Source: Pseudomonas sp. (GTDB lineage Bacteria; Pseudomonadota; Gammaproteobacteria; Pseudomonadales; Pseudomonadaceae). From it: a DNA stretch of 7,425 nucleotides. The translations under genes were made by a program, and so were the position numbers. The stretch is taken from contig DQGF01000366.1 in the NCBI GenBank assembly GCA_003525045.1, positions 10,079-17,503 on the forward strand, written 5' to 3'. Each line of letters opens with the position of its first letter. Position 1 is the first letter of the stretch. The notes beneath the pieces were generated by a model. It had not been told where the DNA came from, ran no database searches, and was given only the letters and a program-made list of their open reading frames with translations. Shown one piece after another: positions 5,173-7,425 of this stretch.

Positions 5173-7425
5173 ATGACATCCTTGAGCACTCATCATCATG
5201 ACAAGGCGACGTTTCTCGAGCGCCTGATTTTCAACAACCGCCCGGCAGTGATCGTCATCTGCCTGCTGGTCAGTGTTTTCCTGTTCTGGCAGGCGACGCT
5301 GATCCGGCCGTCCACCAGTTTCGAAAAAATGATCCCGCTCGATCATCCGTTCATTCAAAAGATGATGGAGCACCGCAACGATCTGGCGAACCTGGGCAAC
5401 ACCGTGCGGATCTCGGTCGAAGCCACCGACGGCGACATTTTCTCCAAGGAATACATGGAGACCCTGCGCCAGATCAACGATGAGGTGTTCTACATTTCCG
5501 GCGTCGACCGTTCCGGCCTCAAGTCGCTGTGGAGTCCGAGCGTACGCTGGACCGAGGTGACGGAGGAGGGCTTCGCCGGGGGTGAAGTGATTCCCCAGAG
5601 CTACAACGGCTCCCAGCAAAGCCTCGACCTGCTGCGCAACAACGTGCTCAAGTCCGGGCAAGTCGGGCGTCTGGTAGCGAACGACTTCAAGTCGAGCATC
5701 GTCGATATCCCGCTGTTGGAGTCCTACCCGGATCCGCAGGACCAGGGCACGTTGCTGGCATTGGACTACCGCAAGTTCTCCCACGAACTGGAAGAAAAGA
5801 TCCGCGACAAGTTCGAAGCCCAGAACCCCAACGTGCAGATCCACATCGTCGGTTTCGCCAAGAAGGTCGGCGACCTGATCGATGGTCTGGTCATGGTGGT
5901 GATGTTCTTCGGCGTGGCCTTTGTCATTACCCTGATCTTGCTCTACTGGTTCACCAACTGCATGCGCAGCACCGTGGCCGTGTTGAGTACCACCCTGGTG
6001 GCGGTGGTCTGGCAACTCGGCCTGATGCACTTCTTCGGCTTCGGGCTCGATCCTTACTCGATGCTGGTGCCGTTCCTGATCTTCGCCATCGGTATTTCCC
6101 ACGGCGTGCAGAAGATCAACGGGATCGCCTTGCAGTCCAGCGAAGCAGACAACGCACTCACTGCGGCGCGGCGCACCTTCCGCCAGCTGTTTCTGCCGGG
6201 GATGATTGCGATCCTCGCCGATGCGGTGGGTTTCATCACGCTGTTGATCATCGATATCGGGGTGATTCGTGAACTGGCGATCGGCGCGTCCATCGGCGTG
6301 GCGGTGATCGTGTTCACCAACCTGATCCTGCTGCCGGTGGCAATTTCCTACGTCGGCATCAGCAAACGCGCCGTCGAACGCAGCAAGAAAGACGCGCACC
6401 GTGAGCATCCGTTCTGGCGCCTGCTGTCGAACTTCGCCAGCCCGAAAGTCGCCCCGGTCTCCATTGCCCTGGCGCTGATCGCCTTCGGTGGCGGCCTCTG
6501 GTACAGCCAGAACCTGAAAATCGGCGACCTCGACCAGGGTGCGCCGGAGCTGCGTCCGGACTCGCGCTACAACCAGGACAACAATTTCATCATCAGCAAC
6601 TACTCCACCAGTTCCGATGTGCTGGTGGTGATGGTCAAGACCAAATCCGAAGGCTGCTCGCGCTACGAAGCCATGGCGCCGATCGACGAGCTGATGTGGA
6701 AGATGCAGAACACCGAGGGGGTGCAGTCGGCGATTTCGCTGGTGACCGTGTCCAAGCAGATGATCAAGGGCATGAACGAGGGCAACCTGAAATGGGAAAC
6801 CCTGTCGCGCAACCCGGACGTGCTGAACAACTCCATCGCCCGTGCCGACGGCCTGTACAACAACAGTTGCTCTCTGGCGCCGGTGCTGGTGTTCCTCAAC
6901 GACCACAAGGCGGCGACGCTGGATCGCGCGGTGCATGCGGTGCAGGACTTCGCCAAGGAGAACAACAAGGAAGGCCTGGAATTCATCCTTGCTGCGGGTA
7001 ACGCCGGGATCGAGGCGGCCACCAACGAGGTGATCAAGGAATCCGAGCTGATCATCCTGATCCTCGTCTACATCTGCGTCGCGACCATGTGCATGATCAC
7101 CTTCCGTTCCTGGGCAGCGACCTTGTGCATCGTGTTGCCACTGGTGCTGACCTCGGTTCTCGGCAACGCGCTGATGGCGTTCATGGGCATCGGCGTGAAA
7201 GTCGCGACCTTGCCGGTGGTGGCGCTGGGGGTGGGGATTGGTGTGGACTACGGGATCTACATCTACAGCCGCCTCGAAAGCTTCCTGCGTGCCGGTCTGC
7301 CGTTGCAAGAGGCGTACTACCAGACGCTGAAATCCACCGGTAAAGCCGTACTGTTCACCGGCCTGTGCCTGGCCATCGGCGTGTGCACCTGGATCTTCTC
7401 GGCGATCAAGTTCCAGGCCGACATG
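5173..7425 (+). CDS. RND/MMPL-family inner-membrane transporter (3' end outside the window)
   Basis: The reading frame is open from ATG 5173 to the window edge (751 codons), and the gene is truncated only by the window. The start has AAGG 7 nt upstream. The layout is that of the RND superfamily: TM1 (~23-43), a periplasmic domain (~44-233), TM2-TM6 (~236-262, 265-289, 295-316, 340-362, 366-394), TM7 (~427-446), a second periplasmic domain (~447-622), TM8-TM10 (~624-644, 649-671, 676-698) and most of TM11 (~723-745). TM12 is missing. TM10 carries GVGIGVDYGIYIYSR with D692-Y693, the Asp-Tyr pair of MMPL proton relays; the equivalent in TM4 is GISHG (S309-H310). Two Cys (C495, C566) lie in the second periplasmic domain. 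Members of this group export hydrophobic or lipid-like molecules, and the substrate here is unknown. Pairing with a secreted propeller protein suggests a dedicated export or envelope-trafficking system. Tripartite partners (fusion protein, outer-membrane channel) are not in the window. Confidence 0.93.
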   Translation, partial: MTSLSTHHHDKATFLERLIFNNRPAVIVICLLVSVFLFWQATLIRPSTSFEKMIPLDHPFIQKMMEHRNDLANLGNTVRISVEATDGDIFSKEYMETLRQINDEVFYISGVDRSGLKSLWSPSVRWTEVTEEGFAGGEVIPQSYNGSQQSLDLLRNNVLKSGQVGRLVANDFKSSIVDIPLLESYPDPQDQGTLLALDYRKFSHELEEKIRDKFEAQNPNVQIHIVGFAKKVGDLIDGLVMVVMFFGVAFVITLILLYWFTNCMRSTVAVLSTTLVAVVWQLGLMHFFGFGLDPYSMLVPFLIFAIGISHGVQKINGIALQSSEADNALTAARRTFRQLFLPGMIAILADAVGFITLLIIDIGVIRELAIGASIGVAVIVFTNLILLPVAISYVGISKRAVERSKKDAHREHPFWRLLSNFASPKVAPVSIALALIAFGGGLWYSQNLKIGDLDQGAPELRPDSRYNQDNNFIISNYSTSSDVLVVMVKTKSEGCSRYEAMAPIDELMWKMQNTEGVQSAISLVTVSKQMIKGMNEGNLKWETLSRNPDVLNNSIARADGLYNNSCSLAPVLVFLNDHKAATLDRAVHAVQDFAKENNKEGLEFILAAGNAGIEAATNEVIKESELIILILVYICVATMCMITFRSWAATLCIVLPLVLTSVLGNALMAFMGIGVKVATLPVVALGVGIGVDYGIYIYSRLESFLRAGLPLQEAYYQTLKSTGKAVLFTGLCLAIGVCTWIFSAIKFQADM

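Noticed and set aside
5191..5199. Three consecutive His codons near the transporter N-terminus, suggesting an engineered tag
   Set aside because: Only three His in a natural polar cytoplasmic N-terminus; no vector-like sequence around it.
5041..7308. 755-codon open frame on the minus strand opposite the transporter
   Set aside because: The translation is dominated by His, Gln, Asp and Arg with no domain, as expected from the antisense of a GC3-rich gene. The plus-strand frame encodes a clear RND/MMPL transporter.

Overview
The window looks like a chromosomal segment from a Pseudomonas, most likely the P. fluorescens group. The basis is high GC content, strong GC3 codon use, and an intergenic region built from short palindromic and 'GTAGGAGC...'-type repeats of the kind common in that group. 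This assignment rests on remembered sequence character, not a database search. No RNA genes, insertion sequences or CRISPR arrays are visible.

Layout: two divergent gene pairs are separated by an intergenic region of about 830 bp. On the minus strand (positions 71-3240) lies a tightly coupled pair, a double-domain KaiC-like ATPase followed by a soluble hybrid histidine kinase. The kinase has a degenerate receiver-like N-terminus, a coiled coil, a HisKA/HATPase core and an intact C-terminal receiver. The kaiC stop and the kinase start overlap (TGATG). There is no kaiA or kaiB in view. The pair reads as a signalling module in which an RecA-fold ATPase probably feeds its nucleotide or phosphorylation state to a kinase.

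On the plus strand (4077 to the window end) lie a secreted Ycf48/BNR-type beta-propeller protein and, 28 bp downstream, an RND/MMPL-family inner-membrane transporter cut by the window edge after 751 codons. The two probably form one transport unit, with the propeller as a periplasmic partner. Both translation-initiation regions carry an 11-nt (AAN)3AA motif just upstream of the start codon. This is the recognition pattern for Hfq/Crc catabolite repression in Pseudomonas, so the pair may be linked to use of a non-preferred carbon source.

The divergent intergenic region (3241-4076) holds a REPIN-like inverted pair of REP sequences, a duplicated ~36-bp flank, a second repeat family with a long nested hairpin, a C6-AAA-C6 tract, and a candidate sigma-70 promoter for the transporter pair. 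The most interesting points are the KaiC/pseudo-receiver kinase dyad with a non-canonical phosphosite (Thr-Tyr), and the twin CA motifs on the propeller/transporter pair.
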